The notes below the pieces were generated by a model that was given only the letters and a program-made list of their open reading frames with translations, made no database searches and was not told the DNA's origin. Made by a program: the position numbers and the translations under genes. A stretch of 64,000 bases of DNA, taken from NCBI GenBank assembly GCA_963739375.1, contig CAVUAF010000006.1:3831-67830 (forward strand), read 5' to 3'. Shown here one piece after another: positions 51,162-60,562 of this stretch (position 1 is its first letter; each line of letters starts with the position of its first letter). Source of the stretch: CAVUAF01 sp963739375 (GTDB lineage Bacteria > Acidobacteriota > Terriglobia > Terriglobales > Acidobacteriaceae).

Positions 51162-54100
51162 ATGCGTTTGCTGACCCGAGTTGAGCGTTTGCGAACGACC
51201 GTCTGGCTGATCGCCGCCGTGTTGCCGCTGGCAGCAACTGCTGCCCTGGCCCAATCGGCAGCAAGCCATGGGCAAGGCGGGCCCGGCGGAGTACCGACTC
51301 CGGCCGTGGACGCCGTGTGGCAGACCTCCGCGCCGCTGCGCAGCGCCAACGAACGAGCTCCCGAGCGGCTGGTGCCAGCACTCTCGCCCGCGCAGGTGGC
51401 GGCCAAGGCAGAAGCCAACCGCTGCGCCGCCTACCGGCGCGCCGGCGGCGTTGGCGAATGTGCACCGGCAACCGCGCAGCGAACGCTCAATCCCAGCGGC
51501 GACAGCGCGCCACTGCGCAGCGAGCGCCTGGCGCGCGCCATCGCCACGCCGTCCGTGTCGTTCACCGACCGCACGACCATCCCGGCTTACCTGTCGCCGT
51601 CCATTGCCGTGGGCCCCACGCGTATCTTGACCGCTTACTACATGAATTATCTTGCGGTGTATGACAAGGTGGGGAATCTCCTGGCCCGAGCGACACCGAA
51701 TTTCACCGGCTTGGCGGGCGTTGGGGGCGATGCCAGAGTGCTCTGGGACCCTTACCTCGCCCGTTTCTGGATGGTGGTCAACGGGAATGACGGCACGGTG
51801 GTGGCCATTGGTCTCTCCAACACCAGCGATCCCTTGCCGCTGAGCTCGAGCGGCTGGCGCATGTGGTTGCTCAACATCCAGCAGGACGGCGGCACCAGCA
51901 CTACGAATATCTGTGGGTTGCCGCAGATCGGCGTCGACACGCAGGCCGTCTACCTCGCCTGCGACATGATGAGCAGCAGCACGTTGGTGTTCCAGTACGC
52001 CAAGGTGCGGGTCATGTCGAAGTCGCAGTTTGTGAACAACACTTGCTGCGCCTGGTGGGACCGCTGGGGCATGACGGATGCCGACGGCGTCACCAAGTCG
52101 CGGACGCTGCTGCCGGCGCACATGGTGGGCGCCACCGACAGCGACGGCGAGTTCGTCGTGAACTCCGACTTCGCCATTCAATCCAAGATCGAGGTGATGC
52201 GGATCACCAACCCGCTGAACTGCTGTACCAGCACCCCTTCCAGTCCGACCTTCGCCTTCGCCACAGCCACGACGGCCGCCTGGAGCGTCTCCCCCGACGC
52301 CTCCCAGCCCGGCACCACGACCCTCATCGACACTGCGTTTCCGCAGCTCCGCTTCGCCCTGTGGCGGCGCGGCAAGCTCCTGACCGGACACAACGTCGGC
52401 TGTAACTCCGGCGCCGATTCCTGTCTCGGCGTCAAGGAAATCAACACCAGCTCCTACCCCTCCCTCACCATCATCAACGACTGGGACCTGGCGCAGACGG
52501 GCGTGGACCTCTACTACCCGGCCGCGGACGTGAACGGTCTGGGGCAGCGCACCCTGGTGTACACGCGCTCCGGTCCGACGGAACTGCCCTCGATGGCTAT
52601 CGTCGGCATCCCCGACAGCGGTACCTGCACCCAGTGCATTGACGGGTCGGAAATCGTCGTCAAGGTCGGCGAGGCTAACTACGGCAGCTACCAGTGGGGC
52701 CCCTTCTTAGGCGCGACCGCCGATCCCGACGGGGTGGGAATCTGGGTGAACGGACTCTATGCGGCTTCGCCCGGGGCCACGGTGGGATCGCGCGTGGCCC
52801 TGACCTACGAGAGCGCGGCGCAAACGGTGTCCGCACCCGTCGCAACTTCGCTCGTGCCCAGTTCGGCGACCGCCGGTGGCGCCAGCCTCGGGCTCATCGT
52901 CAACGGTGGCAGCTTTGTGCCCTCCGCCATGGTGTTGTGGAACGGCTCGCCCCGCACCACCACCTACGTGAGCAGCACGCAGCTCACCGCGCTGATCTCC
53001 GCGACGGACATCCAAAACCCGGGCACGGCGCAGGTGACGGTGCAGCAGGCCGGCCTGACCTCGGGTGCGCTTAGCTTCATCATCGGCGTCTCGGGGGTGA
53101 GTGTCACCAGCCTCTCGCCGAGTTCCGTTTTTGCCGTGGGCCCGGCCTTCACCCTGACGGTGAACGGCAGCGGCTTTGTCTCCGGCGCTACGGTGCTGTG
53201 GAATGGCGCCGCCCGCACCACTACCTTCATCAGCGGCACGCAGGTGACGGCCGCGATTTCGGCCGTCGACATTGCCACCCCGGGTTCCGCTACGGTGGCG
53301 GTGCGCGTTTCCCCCTTCGTGACCTCGAATACGGTGAGCTTCACCATCACGACGCCGACCCCGGTGATCAGCGCGCTGTCGCCGTCGTCGGTCCCGGTGG
53401 GCAGCGCCGCCTTTGTCTTGACGGTGAATGGCAGCGCCTTTGTCTCTGGCGCCACCGTGGTGTGGAACGGCTCCGACCGTACCACCACCTATCTCAGCAG
53501 CACCCAGCTGAGGACGACCATCACGGCCAGCGACGTGGCCACCGCGGGCACCTTCCCGGTCACGGTGCGGCAGCCTAACAGCACCATCGTGTCGGCGGCC
53601 GTCCCCTTCAGCGTGGTCACCGTGAGCGCCACCATCAGCAGCCTCTCGCCGAGCACCATCGCCGCGGGCAGCGCCGGCTTCACCTTGACGGTGAACGGCA
53701 GCGGCTTCCTGTCGGGTTCGACCGTGCTGTGGAATGGCGCGCCGCGGACGACGGCGTTCGTCAGTGCCAACCAGATGACGGCGCAGATTCCGCCCACGGA
53801 TATCGCGGTCGGAGGCACCGTCGCGGTGCAGGTGCGCCTGCCCAACAACGCCCTCAGCAACACGGCCACCTTCACCATTACCAGCGGGGCGGCAGTCTTG
53901 ACTTCGGTTTCGCCCGGCATTGTGGTGTTCGGGGGCGCGGCGTTCACGCTCACGGTGACCGGCCAGAACTTCGTGTCCGGGGCGTCGGTCTCGATCAGCG
54001 GCAACCCGCGCACGACCACGTTCCTCAGCTCGACGCAGTTGAACGCCAACATCCTGGCCGCCGACCTCACTACCTTTCAGGGGCCACGCCCGATTACGGT

Positions 54101-54872
54101 GACGAATCCGGCGTCGGCCGCCTCCAATACGGTCAACCTCCTGGTCAGCAACAGCGACACCGCCTACAACCTGAGCCAGTACGTGCCGCACATCCCGTAT
54201 GGCGGCAGCTTTACCACCAAGCTGACCGTTACCAACCTGAGCGGCAGTTCGCCGGCGCCCTTTTTGATCCGTTATTACAACCAGAGCGGCGCCCTGCTTA
54301 AGACCGAGGGCTACCTGCTGAACGCGGCGCAGACGGTGCGGGTGAACATCACCGGCGGCAGCTCGACACTGACCCAATGGGCGGTCATCAGCACGCAGGC
54401 GACGCTGCTGGTGAACGCCTTCTTTGAGATCAACGGTGGCGGCGGGCCCACCAACGTGACCAATACGATCGGGTTCAACGACCAGCCCAGCATGACCGAC
54501 TTCTCGGTGCCGGTGGAGTTGCAGCCCTCGCCTGCGCCCGGCATCACTATCGGCATCGCGCTGGCCAATCCCAACGCCAGCAGCACCACCGTGACCCTGC
54601 AGCTGGTGGGCTGTATCCCGAACTGCGATGCGACGACCGGCGGCGTCGGGGTCGTGCTGGCGACCGACACGGTGAACCTGAACCCGCTGGGGCAGCAAAT
54701 CTACAGCCTGCAGGATGCGACGCGGCTGCCGAACATTGCCGCCCGTCTGCCCAACGGCAACTTCCTCGGGGTGTTGACGGTGCACGCGACCTCTCCCATT
54801 ACGGCCATTGCCCTGGAGGACGACTTTGGACCGTTCTCCGCCATTCCCATCATGCCGGGACGTGCGAGGTGA
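51162..54872 (+). CDS. Giant exported IPT/TIG-repeat protein 1, 1236 aa
   Basis: Signal peptide to ~residue 30 (TVWLIAAVLPLAATAALAQ). Residues ~90-560 look like a beta-propeller region with many Cys and Trp (WDPYLARFWMVVNGNDG, VYLACDMMSSSTLVFQYA). From ~562 there are five Ig-like TIG repeats of 85-90 residues sharing the phrase F-LTVNGSGFVSGATVLWNG and RTTTFVS-TQLTA. The last ~235 residues are a domain (YVPHIPYGGSFTTKLTVTNL, FLGVLTVHATSPITAIALEDD) shared with the next gene. Likely surface adhesin or carbohydrate-binding protein. ATG 51162 has GGAGA 5 bases before; TTGACC/TACCGT at 51075/51098 may be the promoter. Followed after 1 bp by a paralogue. Confidence 0.88.
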   Translation: MRLLTRVERLRTTVWLIAAVLPLAATAALAQSAASHGQGGPGGVPTPAVDAVWQTSAPLRSANERAPERLVPALSPAQVAAKAEANRCAAYRRAGGVGECAPATAQRTLNPSGDSAPLRSERLARAIATPSVSFTDRTTIPAYLSPSIAVGPTRILTAYYMNYLAVYDKVGNLLARATPNFTGLAGVGGDARVLWDPYLARFWMVVNGNDGTVVAIGLSNTSDPLPLSSSGWRMWLLNIQQDGGTSTTNICGLPQIGVDTQAVYLACDMMSSSTLVFQYAKVRVMSKSQFVNNTCCAWWDRWGMTDADGVTKSRTLLPAHMVGATDSDGEFVVNSDFAIQSKIEVMRITNPLNCCTSTPSSPTFAFATATTAAWSVSPDASQPGTTTLIDTAFPQLRFALWRRGKLLTGHNVGCNSGADSCLGVKEINTSSYPSLTIINDWDLAQTGVDLYYPAADVNGLGQRTLVYTRSGPTELPSMAIVGIPDSGTCTQCIDGSEIVVKVGEANYGSYQWGPFLGATADPDGVGIWVNGLYAASPGATVGSRVALTYESAAQTVSAPVATSLVPSSATAGGASLGLIVNGGSFVPSAMVLWNGSPRTTTYVSSTQLTALISATDIQNPGTAQVTVQQAGLTSGALSFIIGVSGVSVTSLSPSSVFAVGPAFTLTVNGSGFVSGATVLWNGAARTTTFISGTQVTAAISAVDIATPGSATVAVRVSPFVTSNTVSFTITTPTPVISALSPSSVPVGSAAFVLTVNGSAFVSGATVVWNGSDRTTTYLSSTQLRTTITASDVATAGTFPVTVRQPNSTIVSAAVPFSVVTVSATISSLSPSTIAAGSAGFTLTVNGSGFLSGSTVLWNGAPRTTAFVSANQMTAQIPPTDIAVGGTVAVQVRLPNNALSNTATFTITSGAAVLTSVSPGIVVFGGAAFTLTVTGQNFVSGASVSISGNPRTTTFLSSTQLNANILAADLTTFQGPRPITVTNPASAASNTVNLLVSNSDTAYNLSQYVPHIPYGGSFTTKLTVTNLSGSSPAPFLIRYYNQSGALLKTEGYLLNAAQTVRVNITGGSSTLTQWAVISTQATLLVNAFFEINGGGGPTNVTNTIGFNDQPSMTDFSVPVELQPSPAPGITIGIALANPNASSTTVTLQLVGCIPNCDATTGGVGVVLATDTVNLNPLGQQIYSLQDATRLPNIAARLPNGNFLGVLTVHATSPITAIALEDDFGPFSAIPIMPGRAR

Positions 54873-54873
54873 T

Positions 54874-57678
54874 ATGGCACTCAGCATGAAGCAGCGCGCG
54901 CTCCACTTCCCCGCCCCCGCCCGGGAGCACCACCGGCCGTGGCGGGCGGCGCGGTGGATCATGCTGCTGGGCCTCTGCCTGCTGCTGGCCTCGGTCGCCC
55001 ACGCGCAGCTGGGCGGCAAGGCCCCGGTGGCCGGCGATATCGATCCCGATAATGCCGTTGCCGGCGGCCCGGCGTTCACCCTGACGGTCACTGGCTTCAA
55101 CTTCAGCCCCACCACGCAGGTGACGTGGGACGGCAACCCCGTTCCCACCACCTTCGTTTCCGGGACGCGCGTGACGGCCAACATCAGCCGCACTCTGCTG
55201 GTGAACAACGGCAGCACCGACATCACGGTGGCGGTGGGCGTCATCGATACCGGGATCAGCTCGCCCATCATCACCGTACCGTTCACCATCCACCCGGCAG
55301 TGCAGAACCAGTTTTCCATCAACAGCATTTCGCCGTCCTCGGTAACGGCGGGCGCGAGCAGCTTCACCCTGCGGGTGCTGGGCGGCATCTTCGACAACAC
55401 CTGCACCGTCAAGTGGAACGGCACCTCGCGCACCACGAACTTCATCAACAGCGGCGAAGTGGACGCCACCATTTCCGCCTCCGACGTGGCTTCGCCGGGT
55501 ACTGCCCAGGTCACCGTCACCAAGGGCACCGACACCACCAATGCCCTGACCTTCACCATCGGCGCGGTGCGGCCCACCTTGACGAACATTTCGCCCAGCA
55601 GTGTGGGCGCCGGCGCCGCGGCCTTCACCCTCACTGCCACCGGCACCAACTTCGCCAGCGGTATCAACCTCTTCTGGGGCGGCTCGGCGCGGACCACGAC
55701 GTTTGTCAGCAGCACCACCTTGACGGCGGCGATCACCGCCGCCGACGTGGCCACGGCGCGCACCGTGCAGGTCTATGTCTCGCAAAGCGGGCTGGATTCC
55801 GGAGCGCTGACCTTCACCGTCACGGCCAATGCTCCCGACCCGGTGGTGAACTCACTTTCCCCGACCCAGGCCACCGCCGCCGGCGCCGCTTTCACCCTCA
55901 CGGTGAACGGCGCCAACTTCGTCTCCGGGGCCACGGTGTTGTGGAACGGGGTCTCCCACACCACCACCTTCGTCAACAGCACCCAGCTCACGGCCGCGAT
56001 CTCGGCCGGCGACATCGCCACCGCCGCCAATGTCAGCGTCACCGTCCGCAACCCGAACGCCGCGGTCTCCAACGCGGTCACCTTCTTTGTCGTCGGCGCG
56101 GTGCCGCCGGTGATTACCTCCATCAGCCCCGACACGGCCTACCAGAACGGGCCCGCCTTCACCATGACGGTCACCGGCTCCAGCTTCCAGCCCTCGGCGC
56201 AGGTCACGTTCAACGCTTCGCCGCGCACCACCACGTTCGTGGGCAGCACGCAGCTGACGGCGGCCATCCTCGCCAGCGACATCACCCAGGTGGGCGCCCC
56301 GGCGGCCCAGATCCGGGTAACGCAGGGCGGGATCACCTCGTCCGGCTCCGTCAACTTCTTCGTCAACACCTCGGCGACCACCGTGGGCACCTTGTCGCCC
56401 ACCAGTGCGACGGCGGGCTCCTCCGGGCTGTCCCTCACCGTTAACGGCACGAATTTCATCAGTAATTCCGCCGGCACCCCCACGGTGATGTTCAATGGTT
56501 CGGCCCGCACCACCACTTACGTGAACTCCACCCAGCTGGTGGCGCAACTGGGGGCGGCGGACCTGGCGACGGCCGGCAATTTTTCAATTTCCGTCCGCCA
56601 ACCGAACCCTCCGGGCAATCTCTCCAGCAACGTCGCCAACTTCACCGTGAGCAACCCGGTGCCGACCATCCGGTCGGTCTCCCCCGGCGTCGTGGATACC
56701 AGCGCTGGCGCCTTCAGCCTGACCGTGGTGGGCACGGGTTTTACCCGCCAGTCGGTGGTGCGCTGGAATGGCTCCTCCCGGACGACGACCTTCGTCAGCG
56801 GCACCCAATTGACGGCGTCAATCCTGGCCGCCGACATCACCGCCCCCGGGCAATATCCGGTGACGGTCAACAACCCGATCCCTGCTGGCGGCACCACCCC
56901 GACCTTCGTCAACATGCAGGTGGTCACGCCCGGCGGCTGGCCCACCGCACTGCCCAACTTCCAGTACATCCCGCACCTGTTGAGTGGCATCGGTTTCGTT
57001 ACCCGGGTCACCCTGACCAACCTGACGCTCAACCTCAACACCGTCACCCTGTGGTACCTGGAACAGCCGGGCTACTACACCAGGACCGAGACCTACACGC
57101 TGCAGCCGGCGCAGACCATCCGCGTCTCGACCGCGGAGTCGGCGCGCTTTAATGCGGTGCGCATCCAGTGGCTACTGGCGGCGGTGCAAAGTGCGCGCCA
57201 GACCAACGGCGCTCCCAATCTGGGCGTGAACCTGTTCTTCGAATGGAGTCCCAGCGGCGGGCCGCCCAACATCACCAACACCGTCGGCTTCAACGACGTG
57301 GCGCAGGGAGGCATGTTCGTCCTGCCCCTGGAGCTGGAACCGGCGCCCCAGGGCGCCTCCATCGGCAAAACAGTCGGGCTGGCGCTGGCCAGTTCCGGCG
57401 CTTCCGGCGCAGTCACTCTGAAGCTGGTGGATCGCAATGGCAACCTGCTGGCGACCAAGACGGTGAACCTGTCCAGCTTCCAGCAGATCATCCTCAGCGT
57501 GCAGGACCCGGACCCGACCACCGGCTGCCCCGAGTTCGCCGCCGTGCTGCCCAATAGCAACTTTATCGGCATGCTGGTGATCAGTTCGGTTCCCGGCATC
57601 ACCGGCATTGCCCTGCTCGACGACTACGGCCAGTTCTCGGCTTCTCCCCTGGTGCCGGTCACGACCCTGCCGCGCTAG
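54874..57678 (+). CDS. Giant exported IPT/TIG-repeat protein 2, 934 aa
   Basis: Long signal peptide to ~residue 45 (WIMLLGLCLLLASVAHAQ). Seven TIG repeats fill residues ~55-680 and use the same core phrases as its neighbour (F-LTVNGANFVSGATVLWNG, TTTFV-STQLTAAI). There is no propeller part. The C-terminal ~240 residues match protein 1 (YIPHLLSGIGFVTRVTLTNL, NITNTVGFNDVAQGGMFVLP, ...DDYGQFSASPL). ATG 54874 has a near-perfect ribosome site GAGGTGAT directly before and starts 1 bp after protein 1, so they are co-translated and probably part of one surface structure. Confidence 0.88.
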   Translation: MALSMKQRALHFPAPAREHHRPWRAARWIMLLGLCLLLASVAHAQLGGKAPVAGDIDPDNAVAGGPAFTLTVTGFNFSPTTQVTWDGNPVPTTFVSGTRVTANISRTLLVNNGSTDITVAVGVIDTGISSPIITVPFTIHPAVQNQFSINSISPSSVTAGASSFTLRVLGGIFDNTCTVKWNGTSRTTNFINSGEVDATISASDVASPGTAQVTVTKGTDTTNALTFTIGAVRPTLTNISPSSVGAGAAAFTLTATGTNFASGINLFWGGSARTTTFVSSTTLTAAITAADVATARTVQVYVSQSGLDSGALTFTVTANAPDPVVNSLSPTQATAAGAAFTLTVNGANFVSGATVLWNGVSHTTTFVNSTQLTAAISAGDIATAANVSVTVRNPNAAVSNAVTFFVVGAVPPVITSISPDTAYQNGPAFTMTVTGSSFQPSAQVTFNASPRTTTFVGSTQLTAAILASDITQVGAPAAQIRVTQGGITSSGSVNFFVNTSATTVGTLSPTSATAGSSGLSLTVNGTNFISNSAGTPTVMFNGSARTTTYVNSTQLVAQLGAADLATAGNFSISVRQPNPPGNLSSNVANFTVSNPVPTIRSVSPGVVDTSAGAFSLTVVGTGFTRQSVVRWNGSSRTTTFVSGTQLTASILAADITAPGQYPVTVNNPIPAGGTTPTFVNMQVVTPGGWPTALPNFQYIPHLLSGIGFVTRVTLTNLTLNLNTVTLWYLEQPGYYTRTETYTLQPAQTIRVSTAESARFNAVRIQWLLAAVQSARQTNGAPNLGVNLFFEWSPSGGPPNITNTVGFNDVAQGGMFVLPLELEPAPQGASIGKTVGLALASSGASGAVTLKLVDRNGNLLATKTVNLSSFQQIILSVQDPDPTTGCPEFAAVLPNSNFIGMLVISSVPGITGIALLDDYGQFSASPLVPVTTLPR

Positions 57679-57702
57679 ACGCGGCTTTCGCCATGCCCTG
57701 CG

Positions 57703-57734
57703 CGCGCCACCGCTACCGGCGGCGCGTTTTTCTT
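57703..57734 (+). terminator. Terminator of the TIG operon
   Basis: CGCGCCACCG-CTAC-CGGCGGCGCG (one mismatch) followed by TTTTTCTT, 25 bp after the last stop codon. Confidence 0.75.
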
Positions 57735-57813
57735 GCCTGCGGACGGGTGTGCGTCGGGAGCCCGCAAACGGGAAGGCGCGGGACCCTGTGTTGGGGTTCG
57801 CCGTGGTCAGTGG

Positions 57814-59118
57814 TCAGCGCTCGCACACCGCGTCCAGGGCCTGGAAGAATTCGGGGAAAGAGATGCGGGCGGCCTCGGCGCCGTGTACACGGGTTTCGCC
57901 GGTAGCGCCGAGCGCGGCGACGGCGAAGGCCATGGCGATGCGGTGGTCGCCTCCAGCCTCCACGTCCGCGCCCCGCAGCTGCTGCCGGCCGGGCACGGTG
58001 AGCCCGTCCTCGAACTCCTCCACCTGGGCGCCCATACGGCGCAGATTGGCGGCGACGCCAGCGATGCGATCTGATTCCTTCACCCGCAGCTCGCGCGCGT
58101 CCCGGATCCTCACCCCGTCTTGGGTGTAGGGCGCGATGGCGGCCAGCACCGGCAGCTCGTCAATCAGCGCCGCCGCTTGCGCGCCGCTGATTTCGCCGCC
58201 GCGCAGTTCCTGCGACCGGAGCTGCACCGCGCCCACCAGCTCGCCGTGCCGCTCCTCCACGCGCAGCATGCTGATCTGCGCCCCCATGTGGGCGAGCACG
58301 TCGAGCAGCACCGCGCGCGTCGGGTTGAGCAGCAGATCGTCCACCACCAGGTTGGAGCCCGGCAGGGCGGCGGCGGCGCAGAGGAAGAAAGCGGCGGAGG
58401 AGATGTCGCCCGGGATGGCGGTTGCGATCGCCTGCAGCGGCTGGCCGCCGCGTACGGCAGCGCGCCCGCGACCCCGTTCGACGGTGACGCCGAAGGCGCG
58501 GAGCGCCAGCTCGGTGTGGTCGCGGGTGGGCGCCGGCTCTTCCACGCTGGTGACGCCCTCGGCAAACAGCCCGGCAAAGAGCACTGCGCTCTTCACCTGG
58601 GCGCTAGCGACGGGCATGCGGTAGTCAAGCGGACGCAGCGGCCGCCGGCCACGAATCTGCAGCGGCGGCCGGTCGTCCGGGGCGGCGCTGATCGCGGCGC
58701 CCATTTGCCTCAGCGGCGCCATTACCCGCGCCATCGGGCGCCGCGTGAGCGATTCGTCGCCGTGCAGCGCGCAGGCAAACGGCTGCCCGGCCAGGATTCC
58801 CGCCAGCATGCGCATCGTCGAGCCGGAGTTGCCGCAGTCGAGGGAAGCGGCCGGGGCGTTGAGGTCGCGGCCGCGGCCTTCCACTTCCACGCGCGTTCCC
58901 TCGCGCCGCACCGCGCAGCCGAGTGCGGCCAGGCAAGCCAGCGTGCTGGCGCAATCGGCGCCGCTGGCGAAGTTCTCGAAGCGGCTGCACCCTTCCGCCA
59001 GGCCCGCCAGCAGGGCATAGCGGTGGGAAATGGATTTGTCGCCGGGCAGGCGCAGGCTCCCGGCCAGGCGGCGGGCCGGCTGCATGATCACCACGTTGGT
59101 CGGTGCTCCGCTTGCCAT
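57814..59118 (-). CDS. aroA: 3-phosphoshikimate 1-carboxyvinyltransferase (EPSP synthase), 434 aa
   Basis: Sixth step of the shikimate pathway. Signature LPGDKSISHRYALLAGLAEG, LDCGNSGSTMRMLAG, SAQVKSAVLFAGLFAEG and the end RVKESDRIAGVA, GGDHRIAMAFAVAAL. Class is not assigned. ATG at 59116-59118 has AGGTGA 10 bases before; a GTG 27 bp upstream would put that site inside the frame. Single gene; the terminator of the next upstream gene overlaps its promoter region. Confidence 0.95.
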   Translation of the reverse strand: MASGAPTNVVIMQPARRLAGSLRLPGDKSISHRYALLAGLAEGCSRFENFASGADCASTLACLAALGCAVRREGTRVEVEGRGRDLNAPAASLDCGNSGSTMRMLAGILAGQPFACALHGDESLTRRPMARVMAPLRQMGAAISAAPDDRPPLQIRGRRPLRPLDYRMPVASAQVKSAVLFAGLFAEGVTSVEEPAPTRDHTELALRAFGVTVERGRGRAAVRGGQPLQAIATAIPGDISSAAFFLCAAAALPGSNLVVDDLLLNPTRAVLLDVLAHMGAQISMLRVEERHGELVGAVQLRSQELRGGEISGAQAAALIDELPVLAAIAPYTQDGVRIRDARELRVKESDRIAGVAANLRRMGAQVEEFEDGLTVPGRQQLRGADVEAGGDHRIAMAFAVAALGATGETRVHGAEAARISFPEFFQALDAVCER

Positions 59119-59146
59119 GGAGAAGGCGTCACCTGGGTCGGTCACG

Positions 59147-59188
59147 AAAAAACCAGGGCACGAAGCAGCGGAAAGCCCCTCGTGCCCT
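59147..59188 (-). terminator. Intrinsic terminator of the 129-residue hypothetical gene
   Basis: Stem AGGGCACGA (59155-59163) with TCGTGCCCT (59180-59188); on the minus strand it is followed by GGTTTTTT. It sits between the hypothetical gene stop and the aroA start. Confidence 0.8.
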
Positions 59189-59208
59189 CTTTGCTTCGTG
59201 GTTGCTGG

Positions 59209-59598
59209 CTAGGGTTTGGTCGCTTCCAGAACTTCCTTCGGCACTTCCCGGGCGGTCAGCGCCCACTCGAACCGCGGCGTCTCGGGGCCGCGGCCCCAGC
59301 GGTTCACTTCCCAATGGGCGCGCAGGAACTTGATCTCCGGGCGGCCGGTCAGGTCGAGCAGCAGCGGGTGCTGGCCGGCGTAGAACTTCTGCGGAAACGC
59401 GGCCAGCGGCTTGTCGCCCCAGGCGGCGCCGTCGGCCGAGCCCCACACGCTCACGTCGAGCGACTCCTGCTCCACGATGCGCGTGATCTCCAGCGCGAGC
59501 AGAAAGACGCGATGCGCGGCCGCGCCAATTTCCACCGCCGCGCCGTCGCCTTTCGCGGTGACCACCGTTTTCTCAGGAACGAGCTGCAACTCTGCCAT
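59209..59598 (-). CDS. Hypothetical protein, 129 aa
   Basis: Family unknown. No signal peptide or TM. Beta-rich with many aromatic residues (SVWGSADGAAWGDKPLAAFP, KFLRAHWEVNRWGRGPE), reminiscent of small jelly-roll proteins, but this is impression only. Start ATG 59596-59598 (Met-Ala-Glu-Leu-Gln). It has its own terminator. Confidence 0.65.
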   Translation of the reverse strand: MAELQLVPEKTVVTAKGDGAAVEIGAAAHRVFLLALEITRIVEQESLDVSVWGSADGAAWGDKPLAAFPQKFYAGQHPLLLDLTGRPEIKFLRAHWEVNRWGRGPETPRFEWALTAREVPKEVLEATKP

Positions 59599-59646
59599 AA
59601 ACTCGCGATTGTAATGCATGCCGCGGACCGCCGCCATCGCGCCGTC

Positions 59647-60441
59647 TCAGCCGGTGGTGAGCCCGTCAAGGAAGCTGCGCAGCAGCCGGCCCGCCGTCTC
59701 CGGCTGTTCGAAGACGGCAAAGTGGCCGCCAGAGGGAATGACCTCCCGCCGGCTGCCCGCGATGTGGCGATGCAGCAATTCAGCGTCGGCGCGCGGTGTG
59801 GTCTGGTCTTCGTCGCCGACCAGGACCAGCGTGGGCACGTGGATGGTTTTCAGCGTGGACACGGAATCGGGACGCGCCGCCATGCCTTCCTGGACAGCCG
59901 CGATCCCGGCCACACTCATACGCATCATGGCGCGCACGGCCGCGGCCACGTCGGGACGATTGCGCCGCGTCGTCTCCCCCACCAGCGCCTGCGTCATGCT
60001 ATCGAAAAAGCCGGCGGGCCCGTGCTGCTCGACCTCCGCAATGGACAGCCGGCGCTTGCGCCGCCCTTCGTCGTCGTCGGCGGTGGCGCGTGTGTCGCCC
60101 AGCCCGAGGGCGCGGACGCGCTCGCGCTGCCGCCGCCACAACTCGAACAGCACGTAGCCGCCAATCGAGACGCCGCAGAACACCGCGCGCTCCATCCCCG
60201 CGGCGTCGCACAGGCGCAGCACGTCGGCCACGTGCTTTTCCATCGTGGCCGGACCCACACCCGGTTCGGACTCGCCGTGGCCGCGCAGGTCATACAGCAG
60301 GCAGCGATAGTGCGCGGTCAGCGCCGCCGCGACCGGCTCCCAGAAGGTGTGGTCAACAGGAAAGGGGTGCAGCAGGACCACGTCCGGGCCGCGACCGCGC
60401 ACCTCGTACCACAGCCGGGCATCGTCGGAGTGCAGAAACAT
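59647..60441 (-). CDS. Alpha/beta hydrolase, 264 aa
   Basis: Serine hydrolase of the enol-lactonase/haloperoxidase group. Oxyanion strand VVLLHPFPVDHTFW, nucleophile elbow FCGVSIGGYV, acid in LVGDEDQTTP and catalytic His in IPSGGHFAVFEQPE. The triad is intact. Substrate unknown; no catechol pathway genes nearby. ATG 60439-60441 is directly preceded by a heptamer array (from base 60442), so the leader is repeat sequence and no ribosome site is seen. Confidence 0.85.
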   Translation of the reverse strand: MFLHSDDARLWYEVRGRGPDVVLLHPFPVDHTFWEPVAAALTAHYRCLLYDLRGHGESEPGVGPATMEKHVADVLRLCDAAGMERAVFCGVSIGGYVLFELWRRQRERVRALGLGDTRATADDDEGRRKRRLSIAEVEQHGPAGFFDSMTQALVGETTRRNRPDVAAAVRAMMRMSVAGIAAVQEGMAARPDSVSTLKTIHVPTLVLVGDEDQTTPRADAELLHRHIAGSRREVIPSGGHFAVFEQPETAGRLLRSFLDGLTTG

Positions 60442-60557
60442 TGTGATTTGCGATTTGCGATTTGTGATCTGCGATTTGCGATTGCTCGCGGTAACGTGCG
60501 AGGCGGACACGGTCACGGTTCCGCCTTCAAATCACCAATCGCAAATCACAAATCACA
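60442..60557. repeat. Inverted pair of heptamer arrays
   Basis: Left 60442-60483: six exact 7-bp units of the type TGCGATT/TGTGATT. Right 60530-60557: four units AATCACC, AATCGCA, AATCACA, AATCACA, the reverse complement type. The core between them is 46 bp. Same unit family and geometry as 7643-7763. Right end is 5 bp from the pspC stop codon. Confidence 0.92.
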
Positions 60558-60562
60558 GGTCC

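Noticed and set aside
52707..55763. 1018-codon antisense frame across the TIG genes
   Set aside because: It is the mirror of the repeated sense codons; the sense genes have signal peptides, ribosome sites and a terminator.
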